From assembly GCF_902827225.1 (NCBI RefSeq), contig NZ_LR792632.1, positions 205,030 to 269,029 on the forward strand: 64,000 nt of DNA, written 5' to 3'. Below the pieces are notes generated by a model. That model made no database searches. It saw only the letters and a program-made list of their open reading frames with translations, and was not told the origin of the DNA. The position numbers were made by a program, and so were the translations under genes. This document shows, piece after piece, positions 44,539-53,774 of this stretch (position 1 is its first letter; each line of letters begins with the position of its first letter). The stretch comes from Methanocaldococcus lauensis (GTDB taxonomy: Archaea > AGJL01 > Methanococci > Methanococcales > Methanocaldococcaceae).

Positions 44539-45630
44539 ATGAAACTCTTCAATAGAGAAAAGGAGATAAATGAAATCCTCCATATTATAGAAAGAGAGCC
44601 AGATGATATTTATTTTATTTTTGGACCTATAAATAGTGGGAAATCAACTCTGATAAGGGAGATTATAACGAATAGATTGGATAAAAATAAGTATATACCA
44701 TTTTTTATAGATTTTAGAGCGAGGAATATAGTAAATGTAGATAACTTTATTGAATGCCTATTTGAAGTGGATGAAAAATCGAAAGTAGATGATTTTAGGG
44801 AGTATGCTAAATCTTTGGCTGATTTGTTAGTTAAAGGTTCTGAGGAATTAACTAACTACTATTTAGGCATGCCGATAAAAATTCCCAAATCATTTTTTGA
44901 TAAAATTTTCAATAAAAAAGATAAATCAGGAGATGTTTATCAATATATAGAATATTTATTTGCTAAATTAAATGAAAAGGGGAAAAAGCCAATACTAATA
45001 TTCGATGAATTGCAGATGATTAAAGAAATAACTCTAAATGGGGATAGATTACTATTATGGAGTTTGTTCCAATTCTTAGTTACCTTAACTAAAGTCCAAC
45101 ATCTCTGTTATGTCTTTTGTATCTCTTCCGATAGTTTGTTTATTGAGTATGTTTATAACGCTGGGGAGTTGGAGGGAAGAGCCAAATATATCTTAGTTGA
45201 TGATTTTGATAAAGATACTGCCTTAAAATTTATAGATTTTTTATCTGAAATAAATAATATAAAATTAACTAATGAAGAGAGAGAATTAATTTATTCTTAT
45301 GTCGGTGGAAAACCAAAAGATATAAAATATGTTATTGAGGAAAGTAAGTTTAAGGATTTGAGAGAAATTTTAAATGAAATGTTAAAAATAGAAGTTTCGA
45401 AATTGAAATATTTTTTAGAAGATGTAAAAGAAGATAATGAAGAATTTTATAAAGAAGTTGTTAAGGCATTATCACTATTTAAGGAAAATTACATAATCGA
45501 AGATATTAAAATCCCTAAAAAAATTAGAGAGTTTTTAATTAAAAAAAATATATTATTCCTAAATCCAATAGATGGCAATTTAAAACCACAAAGCTTTTTA
45601 GTCTGGAACGCTATAAAGAGAGTTTTATAG
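44539..45630 (+). CDS. Archaeal AAA-type (STAND-like) ATPase, copy 2
   Basis: A 363-residue paralog of the 42348 gene. Walker A is [11 protein letters not shown], Walker B is [12 protein letters not shown], and the sensor area is [28 protein letters not shown]. The ending [15 protein letters not shown] is identical to copy 1. The middle (residues 75-130) is more variable, with an insertion relative to copy 1. The upstream bases are also duplicated, so the copies arose by segmental duplication, and the two-gene cassette lies between them. Confidence 0.88.
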   Translation: MKLFNREKEINEILHIIEREPDDIYFIFGPINSGKSTLIREIITNRLDKNKYIPFFIDFRARNIVNVDNFIECLFEVDEKSKVDDFREYAKSLADLLVKGSEELTNYYLGMPIKIPKSFFDKIFNKKDKSGDVYQYIEYLFAKLNEKGKKPILIFDELQMIKEITLNGDRLLLWSLFQFLVTLTKVQHLCYVFCISSDSLFIEYVYNAGELEGRAKYILVDDFDKDTALKFIDFLSEINNIKLTNEERELIYSYVGGKPKDIKYVIEESKFKDLREILNEMLKIEVSKLKYFLEDVKEDNEEFYKEVVKALSLFKENYIIEDIKIPKKIREFLIKKNILFLNPIDGNLKPQSFLVWNAIKRVL

Positions 45631-45660
45631 ATTATGTTCCTATTAAAAAAGGGTGTTTAA

Positions 45661-46278
45661 ATGAAACTAAATGAGAAAAATATAATCCTTTTTGCTTTAA
45701 CTTGTTTTGTAATTCTATCTACTACATATCTATTTTTAAACCCTATACAACCAAAAGAAAGTAAAATATGTGATATTAAAGAAGGGGACTATGTTATTAT
45801 AAAAGGATATATCCAAGATTTAAAATTAAAGAGAGACAAATATAGGCATGTAATTAATATTTCAAGAATCGTAATAAATGATGGAACTGGAAACTTAGAT
45901 ATTGTAGCGTTTGGTAAAACAAGAGAGGATTTATTAAATTATATATTGAGTTATAATCCAATGATTAAAGAAGGGGATTATGTAGAAGTTAGAGGAAAGG
46001 TTACAGTATATAATGGAAAATATCAAATTATTTTAGGTAATATTAATAACTTTAAACTAATTGAAAAGAGAAACTTTAATAGAGACATTTATCTATCTCC
46101 AACTCCTACAAATATATATGCTTCAAAGTATGGTAAAAAGTATCACACTTTAAATAACTGTCCCTATGGGAAAAGATTAAAAGAAAGTAATATTATATAT
46201 TTTTATTCTGAAGAAGATGCTAAAGCATTAGGCTATGAGAAATGTAAATGGTGTGAATCTCATGAGACATCTAAATAA
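45661..46278 (+). CDS. Secreted or membrane-anchored OB-fold protein with C-terminal zinc-type domain
   Basis: A 205-residue protein. Residues 8-28 are a signal anchor (IILFALTCFVILSTTYLFL). Residues about 38-140 form an OB fold of the nucleic-acid-binding type (GDYVIIKGYIQDLK, then INDGTGNLDIVAFG and DYVEVRGKVTVYNGKYQIIL). The last 50 residues (ASKYGKKYHTLNNCPYGKRL and YFYSEEDAKALGYEKCKWC) match the small Cys/His domain found at the end of secreted micrococcal-type nucleases. The nuclease domain itself is absent. It may bind DNA outside the cell (inference). Confidence 0.75.
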   Translation: MKLNEKNIILFALTCFVILSTTYLFLNPIQPKESKICDIKEGDYVIIKGYIQDLKLKRDKYRHVINISRIVINDGTGNLDIVAFGKTREDLLNYILSYNPMIKEGDYVEVRGKVTVYNGKYQIILGNINNFKLIEKRNFNRDIYLSPTPTNIYASKYGKKYHTLNNCPYGKRLKESNIIYFYSEEDAKALGYEKCKWCESHETSK

Positions 46279-46294
46279 TAAACGGTGAATATCT

Positions 46295-46912
46295 ATGAAG
46301 TATAAAAAATTCTTTGCTATTGCTGTTTGTTCATTATTGTTATTTACGGTTTATTTTAATAGAGATCCAGATAGGGATATAACTAAAGGTAATAATATTA
46401 TTTTATCTCCAGCAGATGGAACTGTAGAGTATATCAAATACTACAAAGATGGAAATGCTGAAGTTTTTAAAGATGGTAATTGCTATGTTTTAAATGTTTC
46501 AAAGTACTTTCCTAATGGTTGTTATATTGTAGGCATTTTTATGTCTCCTTTGGATGTGCATGTAAATAGAGCTCCAATAAGTGGAAAAGTTGTATATATA
46601 AAGCATATAGACGGTAGTTTTTACCCAGCATTTTTAGATGATGTTGAAAAAGTTAATGAGAGAAACATTGTTATAATAAAAAATGGTTCTGACTATATAG
46701 GAGTTGCACAAATTTCTGGCTTTGTAGCAAGAAGATGTGTTTTAAATATAAAAGAGGGAGATTATATATATGCAGGAGAAAGAATTGGTAAAATAAAACT
46801 TGGCTCTCAAACAGCTGTAATAATCCCAACTAATTACACTATAAAAGTTAAAATAGGAGAGAGAGTTTATGCAGGACAGACAATTATCGCAGTCAAAAAT
46901 ACAAATAATTAA
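46295..46912 (+). CDS. asd: Archaetidyl/phosphatidylserine decarboxylase-like enzyme
   Basis: A 205-residue pyruvoyl-type decarboxylase converting archaetidylserine to archaetidylethanolamine in the membrane. An N-terminal membrane segment (residues 5-20) is followed by [19 protein letters not shown] near 38, [20 protein letters not shown] near 75 (catalytic His), [13 protein letters not shown] near 128, and the self-cleavage site [11 protein letters not shown] near 164. The family usually has GST or GSR here; serine is kept and should become the pyruvoyl group. Ten-odd bases separate it from the OB-fold gene; the next gene overlaps its end. Confidence 0.88.
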   Translation: MKYKKFFAIAVCSLLLFTVYFNRDPDRDITKGNNIILSPADGTVEYIKYYKDGNAEVFKDGNCYVLNVSKYFPNGCYIVGIFMSPLDVHVNRAPISGKVVYIKHIDGSFYPAFLDDVEKVNERNIVIIKNGSDYIGVAQISGFVARRCVLNIKEGDYIYAGERIGKIKLGSQTAVIIPTNYTIKVKIGERVYAGQTIIAVKNTNN

Positions 46913-47762
46913 TGAAATTAAAGAGAAAGTCTTAAAAATTAGAGAAAGTTTAGGGTTAAATAAAGCTTTGTTTGATATAGTAGATGTTAAAATTGATAAT
47001 AATATATTAACAATTTATACAAAAAATAGAAGTGACAAATCTACGATTATAGGACCTGGAGGATGGGTAGTTGGAAAACTAAAAGAAGAGTTGAAAAATT
47101 TTGAAATTATAAAAGTTGAAGATATCACTGACTATATGTTGTTTAAAGAGAGAGTAAAATTAATAAAATCCTTATTTAGAGATGATGAGGTAATTCAAGA
47201 TATCTGTAACTATTTTTTATACAATGAAATCCCTAAGAAAAAGAAAGATATAATATGCTTAATTCACTGTCAGTATGACTTACATACTCTTAATATTTTA
47301 AATAATATTTTTAATGTTAAAGTAATAATTTACAATTTTCCTGCTTTAGTCCCTAATAAATCTAAGGAGAAAATTTTAAATTTTTTAAAACAAAAAAATG
47401 TTAATTATGAATTTTTAGACTTAAATTTAACAAAAGAAGAAATCAAATATCTTATAAATAAATTTCCATGTGGATTTTTAAAGGATAGAATAATTGAAAG
47501 TAATTTAAAGGGGTATATTTTTACATCTTGCTTAGATTATAAGATATTTAAATATTCTAATGGAATAATTATAAACTTTTTTGAACTCTTTCCAATGAAG
47601 ATGAAAAAAGATGAATTCTATTTAAATTATTGCCCTCTATGTATTCAAAGTTGTAAAATTAAAGAAAATAAGATTAAATTTATAAGGAAAGTAGTTAAAG
47701 ATGTATATAATGGATTTAAGGAACCTACGGATGCTTCTGAGGAGATAATTTCAATATTATAA
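46869..47762 (+). CDS. KH-like domain protein with degenerate PP-loop-like domain
   Basis: A 297-residue protein. The N-terminal 90 residues contain an RNA-binding KH-type loop ([19 protein letters not shown]). The middle is a Rossmann-like fold resembling PP-loop ATPases, but the usual SGGxDS is replaced by HCQYDLHTL, so nucleotide binding is doubtful. A cysteine pair CPLCIQSCK lies near 255, typical of the C-terminal metal site of tRNA thiolases. It might modify or sense tRNA; this is inference. It starts inside the decarboxylase gene (44-base overlap), with GGAGAGAG upstream. Confidence 0.55.
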   Translation: MQDRQLSQSKIQIINEIKEKVLKIRESLGLNKALFDIVDVKIDNNILTIYTKNRSDKSTIIGPGGWVVGKLKEELKNFEIIKVEDITDYMLFKERVKLIKSLFRDDEVIQDICNYFLYNEIPKKKKDIICLIHCQYDLHTLNILNNIFNVKVIIYNFPALVPNKSKEKILNFLKQKNVNYEFLDLNLTKEEIKYLINKFPCGFLKDRIIESNLKGYIFTSCLDYKIFKYSNGIIINFFELFPMKMKKDEFYLNYCPLCIQSCKIKENKIKFIRKVVKDVYNGFKEPTDASEEIISIL

Positions 47763-47799
47763 ACTTTTTATCTTTCATTCTTAATATTTTATTAAAAAT

Positions 47800-48330
47800 T
47801 CACTTATTTCTTATCACTACCTTTCTATCATTGGATGGAATAATTTTTATTTTTGCATTTTCAAAATCTCTATAAAGTGTTTTTCCTTCAAATAGTCTAT
47901 CTAAGAAAATTGCTAAAGCGGCTACTTCAGAATGAGGTTGATTGCCAATAGATATATTGTAATCTGCCAACTCATAAACATCCTTTGGAACTTTTTCTGC
48001 ACCAACTATAACTAATATATCTTTATCTTTACTCAACTCCCTAACTTCTGGCATTATCTCATTAACATTTGCACCATACATCGTTAAATGAACTACTATT
48101 CCTCTATTTTTAAATTCTCTAATATATCTTCTCCAATTCTTTTCAACAGTAAATTTAAAATCACCACCCCAATTTTCAACGACTTTTTTAACACTACTTT
48201 CAACATCTTTATCTTCAACTGTAAATATTATTTTATCAGCCCCTAAAGCTCTTGCAGTTAAGGCAACATGTGTAGATATCCTCTTATCTCTATCTCCTCT
48301 ATGTCCTAATCTTAAAACCTCAACAACCAT
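47800..48330 (-). CDS. trm56: tRNA (cytidine-56-2'-O)-methyltransferase
   Basis: A 176-residue SPOUT-class methyltransferase, archaeal Trm56, which methylates C56 in the T-loop of tRNAs. Motifs: [27 protein letters not shown] at the N-terminus, [13 protein letters not shown] near 98, [41 protein letters not shown] near 125-165 (trefoil-knot SAM site). It is followed on the same strand, after a two-base gap, by nothing; larC lies just upstream and is probably cotranscribed. Confidence 0.93.
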   Translation of the reverse strand: MVVEVLRLGHRGDRDKRISTHVALTARALGADKIIFTVEDKDVESSVKKVVENWGGDFKFTVEKNWRRYIREFKNRGIVVHLTMYGANVNEIMPEVRELSKDKDILVIVGAEKVPKDVYELADYNISIGNQPHSEVAALAIFLDRLFEGKTLYRDFENAKIKIIPSNDRKVVIRNK

Positions 48331-48331
48331 A

Positions 48332-49462
48332 TTAATTCCCCTTTATAATAAATTTATATAAATCTTTTAATGGAATATTATATTTCTTAGCAATTTTCTT
48401 TAAATCTTCATATTCTGGTTTTTCAGAAATTATTTCATCATCTATTTTTCCTATTTTTATTCTGACATCATCATCAAATACTTTGACTGTTTTAAATTCT
48501 CTATTTGCAATTATTCTATTTATTTTATAAATTCTAATGCCCAAAGTTCCTGTCTCTCTCATTATAATTTTAGAAACCTCATTAACTAAATCTTTTTTAA
48601 CAATAGCTCTTATTGTATAAGATGGTCTATTTTTTTTCATATATGTAGGAATAAAGTGCAAATCTTTAACCTTCCCTTCTAAAACCTCATATAAATATCC
48701 TAAAACTTCTGGCGAAACATCATCTACATTTGTTTCTAATAATACAATTTCCTCCAATACTTTATCTTCTATTTTAAATACTCTTAAAACATTTGGAATT
48801 TTTAGATCTTTATCTCCAGCACCATAAGAAATTTCTTTTACTATAAAACTATCTTCAATTAATTTTGGATTTAGATATTTTATTATCGCCGCTCCTGTTG
48901 GAGTAGTTAATTCCTCATTAATATCTGAAAAAAATATTTTCATTCCTTTTAATATTTCAGATGTTGCTGGAGCAGGAACTGGGAATAAACCATGTTCTGT
49001 TTTTACAAAACCGTTTCCAACATTTATTGGTCTATAAAAGCAGTTATCTTTTAACTTTAATTTATTTATAATATAGGACGCTCCAACAATGTCGGCAACT
49101 GTATCGTAATTTCCAATTTCGTGAAAATGAACATCATCAATTTTAACATTATGAACTTTACTTTCCGCCTCAGATAATATTTTTAATATATCTAACGAAA
49201 TATTTTTAATATTCTTTGAAATATTAGCCCCTTTAATAACTTTAACAATTTCTTTGTAAGAGTTCATTTTATAATCTTTATCTTTTGGAATTATATTAAC
49301 TTTGTTTGCAATAATATGGCATTTTTTAACTTTTTTTATTTCAATATCTACATCAACAACTTTTTTAATAGTATTTACAAGTTCTTCTTTATTAACAAAG
49401 GTTATCATAGCTGATAAAAACATGTCTCCACTAATTCCTGAAAAAGGATCCAAAATATACAT
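48332..49462 (-). CDS. larC: LarC-type nickel-insertion protein
   Basis: A 376-residue LarC family protein. Bacterial LarC inserts nickel into a pincer nucleotide using CTP. Features: [15 protein letters not shown] at the N-terminus, [21 protein letters not shown] near 110-130 (His-rich), [16 protein letters not shown] near 158, [14 protein letters not shown] near 185, and [16 protein letters not shown] near 243. In a methanogen rich in nickel enzymes it may serve nickel handling; the final client is unknown because lactate racemase is not evident. A short ACC-rich promoter area precedes it. Confidence 0.88.
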   Translation of the reverse strand: MYILDPFSGISGDMFLSAMITFVNKEELVNTIKKVVDVDIEIKKVKKCHIIANKVNIIPKDKDYKMNSYKEIVKVIKGANISKNIKNISLDILKILSEAESKVHNVKIDDVHFHEIGNYDTVADIVGASYIINKLKLKDNCFYRPINVGNGFVKTEHGLFPVPAPATSEILKGMKIFFSDINEELTTPTGAAIIKYLNPKLIEDSFIVKEISYGAGDKDLKIPNVLRVFKIEDKVLEEIVLLETNVDDVSPEVLGYLYEVLEGKVKDLHFIPTYMKKNRPSYTIRAIVKKDLVNEVSKIIMRETGTLGIRIYKINRIIANREFKTVKVFDDDVRIKIGKIDDEIISEKPEYEDLKKIAKKYNIPLKDLYKFIIKGN

Positions 49463-49533
49463 AAAATCCCCTCTATTTTTTAAATAAATAAAAAAGTAAA
49501 AATTTAAAATAAAATTTTAAAAAATTTAAAAAT

Positions 49534-52335
49534 TTATTTTAAGTAGTCAGTTCCATAATCTACTTTATATATTTTAAACCCTGGCTGAACTCCAAAGTTT
49601 GTTGGGTCTATTGTAGCTTTGACTAATTTTATATGCCTCAATCCATATCCATCTAAGAAATGTAACTTAGCATAGATACTATCTTCTAAGTTTCTTGTTG
49701 ATAACCACGCCCAACCTCTACCGTATGGTTCTATTCTAATAAACTCTGATAACTGTCCATCTTTATTTATTATAAACTCTTTTACACCGTATGGAGTTTT
49801 AATATACAATTTATGGATTTTGAATGTTCCAACAGGTTGAGGTTGTCCATTAATATATTTAATGATAATTGTTGTTATTTTTGTACCATTTATTAGGGTA
49901 ATATAATCATATCCATTTAGATTTACCTTTGCAAGTATTACAGTGTTGTTATGGTTATTTAATACAAATGATTTTCCCTTAAAGAAAGCTCCTTTTTCTC
50001 TTTTATCATTTGGTGTATTTGGTGGTAAAGAAAAGTTCCAGAAACCAAACATACTCCAAACTGGGGCAATATCAGTCATTCTATTGTAAGTTATTAAATA
50101 ATCAGGATTAGGATGCTCTGGATGAGTAGCATTTAAAACCATCTTAGCCTCTTTATCACTTAAACCATACTTTTTAGTTAATATTTCATAGGCATAACTT
50201 CTATTTACTGGTAAAATTTCGTTCAATATTTTTACAACCTTTGAAACATTGTTGTGAGTATAATTCATCAAAACGCTACCTTTTTCAAATGCCGCATCTC
50301 CACTTGTAGCAAGCATTCTAATTATACCAATAGATAGGTTTTCGTTAGATGTAGCGAAAGCTCTTCCGACCCAGTAAGCTCTTGGGCTATTTTGGGAACC
50401 TCCATCAAATGTTACCATCCTTCGAGCCTCGTAAGTATAAATATGCCCATTATCCCACCAACATGTTATTACTGAATTTTTTGAAGTAGTTTCTTTTATC
50501 CAATCTAAGCCCTCTTTCCATCCATTGTTGAATGTTGGAGCTGGTGAAAATGGAACTGCGTTAGCGAGAGGAGGGATTACCACTCCAATGCATAGTAATA
50601 TTGATAATATTTTAATTATAGCATCCTTTTTATTGTTTATTGAAGTATAGATGTCTAAAATTTTATAAATAGCCAATAAACCTAATACTATTAAAAATCC
50701 ATAGGCAGTTATTGGAACATAAGTTGTAGGAAGTAATATTTCAGGAATTTTGTTAATGTATTTTAATAATACTATTGATCCAAATATTCCTACTGGGATT
50801 CCCAATCCAAACAATGCCATTTCATTTTTCATTTTTAGTAATCTATCTATCTGTCCTACAAGGATTCCTAAACCAATAGCCAATGGAGAAGTAGCCAGGG
50901 AAGCAAATCTAATACCCTTTGTTGCCGCATATAGTGTTACACCCAACCATATTGCCAATAGAATTGCATATTTTATATCAATTTTAATTTTTTCTTGTCT
51001 TAATGAAATAAATGACAGTATAGTTCCAAGAATTCCAGCAATCGCTATAGTTGTTGACCCAATAGCATTTATAAATATTTCATTAAATGAACTTGGTTTT
51101 GCAAGCTCTGCAACTGTAGTATATACATTGGGCCATCCAGTTGTTAATGAGTAAGTTGAAAGAACTTGACTCATACTTAAAGGCATTGTAATTGGAGAAA
51201 TTGCTATATTTAAACCATAAGTTGCCGTTAATAGAATAAAAGAACCTACTATGTAGAAGATTGATAAATAAACTACATTTTTAAAGTTTTTAACATCCAT
51301 AATCTCTTTTATAGTAGTTTGAGATTTTAATAATATCAACGCTATTGTATAAACTATTAAGAAAGCTGTTATAACATCAAATCCATACCACCAAGCACCC
51401 CACATTTTTGGTGCCACAACTGTCAATATTAAAGCCATTGTAGCAAATAATTCAAAGCCTACATCTTCATTTTTTAATTTTTTAATTCCAGATACTATTA
51501 AACCAACTATTACAAATGCTAAGGATACTGCGTAGAATAATATTGATGCAAAGACTATGCTCTCTCCAGTAGTTATATTTAGATAAAACCCAACAATTAA
51601 TTCAAATAATATTGCAACAATTACGAATAAGGAAATAGGTTTTTTTAAATTATTTTTTATATCTCTATTGAATAATATTGTATTTCCTTGATTATGGATT
51701 GCTTCAAGAATAAACCACACTATGAATAATATTGGAAGTACTTCAAATATTGGAGTGTCTGCAAAGCCAGCACAAGTTTTGTATAGTAATGAAGGAGAGG
51801 ATATTAAAGCAATAGCCCCTACTATACCTCCAATATTGCTGTTTGTAACTCTCCTAACTATGAAATAAATTGGAATTCCCAACAACATACCTAAGACAGC
51901 TGGAACCCAGAAAGCGGCATTCATAATTGTTACTGTTGCGTCGATAGAATGCCACATATAATAGATAAATAGCGTAGTTAAACAAATTACTGGAGGTTCC
52001 CAGGAAATAGGATGCCCTGGTGGAGCATATTGATATAAGTCATAGGGCATAGGTTTTCCATCTATTATTTTTATTGTTTCGCCACAGTGTCCATGATTAT
52101 AGAGATTTTCAGTTAGTCTTAGATAGTAGTAAGGATCCAACGCTAAAAGATACATCCTTCCATGCTCATCAGAAAACATCTTTTTTAAAAATTCGTTATC
52201 TTGGGCGAATTTCATATCTGCTGGCTGTGCCCTTAGTTGAAAACTAATAAACATTAACATTAATACAATTAATAAAATTTTTATCCAACCTTTTTCTTTA
52301 AATAAATTATTTATTTTCTCCAACATTTTGCTCAT
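49534..52335 (-). CDS. aglB: Oligosaccharyltransferase AglB (STT3 family)
   Basis: A 933-residue membrane enzyme that transfers a lipid-linked glycan to asparagine of secreted proteins such as the S-layer. About 12-13 membrane helices fill residues 20-570. The first catalytic loop has LALDPYYYLRL near 55 and an N-terminal DEHG region. The hallmark motif is WWDNGHIY near residue 620, where most relatives have WWDYG. GGTGAAAATT before the ATG at 52335 decides the start; an in-frame ATG at 52362 would overlap more of the DUF190 gene. It ends a minus-strand unit with DUF190, crcB and cbiE. Confidence 0.95.
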   Translation of the reverse strand: MSKMLEKINNLFKEKGWIKILLIVLMLMFISFQLRAQPADMKFAQDNEFLKKMFSDEHGRMYLLALDPYYYLRLTENLYNHGHCGETIKIIDGKPMPYDLYQYAPPGHPISWEPPVICLTTLFIYYMWHSIDATVTIMNAAFWVPAVLGMLLGIPIYFIVRRVTNSNIGGIVGAIALISSPSLLYKTCAGFADTPIFEVLPILFIVWFILEAIHNQGNTILFNRDIKNNLKKPISLFVIVAILFELIVGFYLNITTGESIVFASILFYAVSLAFVIVGLIVSGIKKLKNEDVGFELFATMALILTVVAPKMWGAWWYGFDVITAFLIVYTIALILLKSQTTIKEIMDVKNFKNVVYLSIFYIVGSFILLTATYGLNIAISPITMPLSMSQVLSTYSLTTGWPNVYTTVAELAKPSSFNEIFINAIGSTTIAIAGILGTILSFISLRQEKIKIDIKYAILLAIWLGVTLYAATKGIRFASLATSPLAIGLGILVGQIDRLLKMKNEMALFGLGIPVGIFGSIVLLKYINKIPEILLPTTYVPITAYGFLIVLGLLAIYKILDIYTSINNKKDAIIKILSILLCIGVVIPPLANAVPFSPAPTFNNGWKEGLDWIKETTSKNSVITCWWDNGHIYTYEARRMVTFDGGSQNSPRAYWVGRAFATSNENLSIGIIRMLATSGDAAFEKGSVLMNYTHNNVSKVVKILNEILPVNRSYAYEILTKKYGLSDKEAKMVLNATHPEHPNPDYLITYNRMTDIAPVWSMFGFWNFSLPPNTPNDKREKGAFFKGKSFVLNNHNNTVILAKVNLNGYDYITLINGTKITTIIIKYINGQPQPVGTFKIHKLYIKTPYGVKEFIINKDGQLSEFIRIEPYGRGWAWLSTRNLEDSIYAKLHFLDGYGLRHIKLVKATIDPTNFGVQPGFKIYKVDYGTDYLK

Positions 52336-52657
52336 AATTTTCACCTTTATAAACATATCCATCAGTTATTACTATTAAACCATTTTCTTTTATGATTTCA
52401 TATAGCTTAGGTAAAACTTTATTTATGTTTTCTTCAATATCAACACATTCTATGACTACTGGTAGATTTATTGATAATCTAAATATGTCAAAGTCACTAA
52501 TGCCTCTAACACCATAACCGTATATTCCTCTATAAACTGTAGCTCCACTAATACCCTCTTTTTTTAGCATACTAACAATATATTTATACATTACTTTTCC
52601 TTCATATTTATCCCCTTCTTTTAGAAATATTCTTAAGATTTTTGCATTTATTCTCAC
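52307..52657 (-). CDS. DUF190 (PII-like) protein, partner of CrcB
   Basis: A 116-residue small protein with a ferredoxin-like, PII-type fold. Typical parts: AKILRIFLKEGDKYEG, YIVSMLKKEGISGATVYRGIYGYG and LPVVIECVDIEENINKVLP. DUF190 genes often lie next to crcB, as here. GTG at 52657 with GGTGAT upstream is the likely start; a GTG at 52666 overlaps that site. The 3' end overlaps aglB by 29 bases. Confidence 0.88.
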   Translation of the reverse strand: MRINAKILRIFLKEGDKYEGKVMYKYIVSMLKKEGISGATVYRGIYGYGVRGISDFDIFRLSINLPVVIECVDIEENINKVLPKLYEIIKENGLIVITDGYVYKGENYEQNVGENK

Positions 52658-52702
52658 AGATATCACCTAATTTAAGTTAAAAATATTTAATTATTTAAAC
52701 AA

Positions 52703-53077
52703 TTATTTAAAGATAGCTAAAGCTACAACCCTTCCAAAATAAACCATAATTAGACATCCTAAGACATTGACTGATATGTTTATTAAAGCATTTAAAAATA
52801 AACCTTCAGAAATTAAATTAAATGTCTCATAAGAAAATGTTGAAAATGTAGTTAATGCTCCACAAAAACCTGTTCCAAGTAACAATTTATATTCGTTAGA
52901 TATAGGAAGCAGTATAGAACTATACATTAAAAAACCTAATATAAAACTACCTATTAAATTAACTAACAATGTTCCTGTAGGTAAATTAAATTTAGTAGGG
53001 ATAATCCCAGAAATTAAAAATCTAAATATGGCCCCAATAAATCCACCAATTCCTATTAATAGTAATTCTCTAATCAT
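52703..53077 (-). CDS. crcB: Fluoride export channel CrcB/Fluc
   Basis: A 124-residue four-helix membrane protein of the Fluc family that exports fluoride. Signature: GGFIGAIFRFLISG at the N-terminus, GTLLVNLIGSFILGFL near 40 (Asn and pore Gly), and LGTGFCGALTTFSTFSYE near 75 with the phenylalanines that line the pore. A single gene is present, implying a homodimer. It overlaps the end of cbiE by eight bases. I see no fluoride riboswitch upstream. Confidence 0.95.
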   Translation of the reverse strand: MIRELLLIGIGGFIGAIFRFLISGIIPTKFNLPTGTLLVNLIGSFILGFLMYSSILLPISNEYKLLLGTGFCGALTTFSTFSYETFNLISEGLFLNALINISVNVLGCLIMVYFGRVVALAIFK

Positions 53078-53702
53078 CTTCTCCCCTATATATACAGACT
53101 GTTAAATAAGAAAAATTCTCTTTGGTAATATCTTTTAATGACTTTAAACTAATTTTCTCATTAGGATATGTTATATTTTCAAGTACCCAAATTTTAGTAT
53201 TTGGGTCTATTCCATTTTCTATTAAATATTTTACGTCTTTTTTTAAATCGTTTGGTAGAAAAATAACTTTTTCTTTTTTCTTTAGCAAATTTAATAGATT
53301 CTTTAAGTTTTCTTCTTTTCCGTGAAGAGTTATAATATTGTAATCTTCCCATGATATTTTTAACCTTGCAGCTGCTATTTGAACAGAAGAAATTCCCGGA
53401 ATTACTTCAATGTCTTTTTCACTAACTCCAATTTTCAATAATGTTTTTAGCAATCCACTAAAGCATGGATCTCCCGTAGAGAGTATAGCAATTTTTTTGT
53501 TTTTTATATTCTCATTTTTTAAGATATTTTTTAATTCCTCAATTAAATTTTTTGATAGAGTTATTTTTTTATTCTTATCTATATTGAACAACTCTAAGGC
53601 TCTTTTACTTCCTACAATCAAATCAGCATTTTCAACAATTTTTAATGCCTTTAGAGTTAAAAACTCTCTATCTCCTGGTCCTATTCCAACGATGTAGATC
53701 AT
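53070..53702 (-). CDS. cbiE: Precorrin-6Y / cobalt-precorrin C5-methyltransferase
   Basis: A 210-residue SAM-dependent methyltransferase of the cobamide pathway. Motifs: YIVGIGPGDREFLTLKALKIVENADLIVGSKRAL at the N-terminus, AILSTGDPCFSGLLKTL near 75, and VIPGISSVQIAAARLKISWEDY near 100. This fits CbiE, separate from the CbiT decarboxylase as in most archaea. It leads the minus-strand unit cbiE, crcB, DUF190 and aglB. Confidence 0.93.
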   Translation of the reverse strand: MIYIVGIGPGDREFLTLKALKIVENADLIVGSKRALELFNIDKNKKITLSKNLIEELKNILKNENIKNKKIAILSTGDPCFSGLLKTLLKIGVSEKDIEVIPGISSVQIAAARLKISWEDYNIITLHGKEENLKNLLNLLKKKEKVIFLPNDLKKDVKYLIENGIDPNTKIWVLENITYPNEKISLKSLKDITKENFSYLTVCIYRGEDD

Positions 53703-53774
53703 AATTTCACAGGTCTTTTAATTTTGGTTTATAAAAAATTAAATTTAAATGAATTAAAAGAAATTTAATATAAA

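Noticed and set aside
53078-53760. Fluoride riboswitch for crcB
   Set aside because: crcB overlaps the coding end of cbiE, and nothing like the GGNGAT...pseudoknot layout of that riboswitch could be seen upstream.
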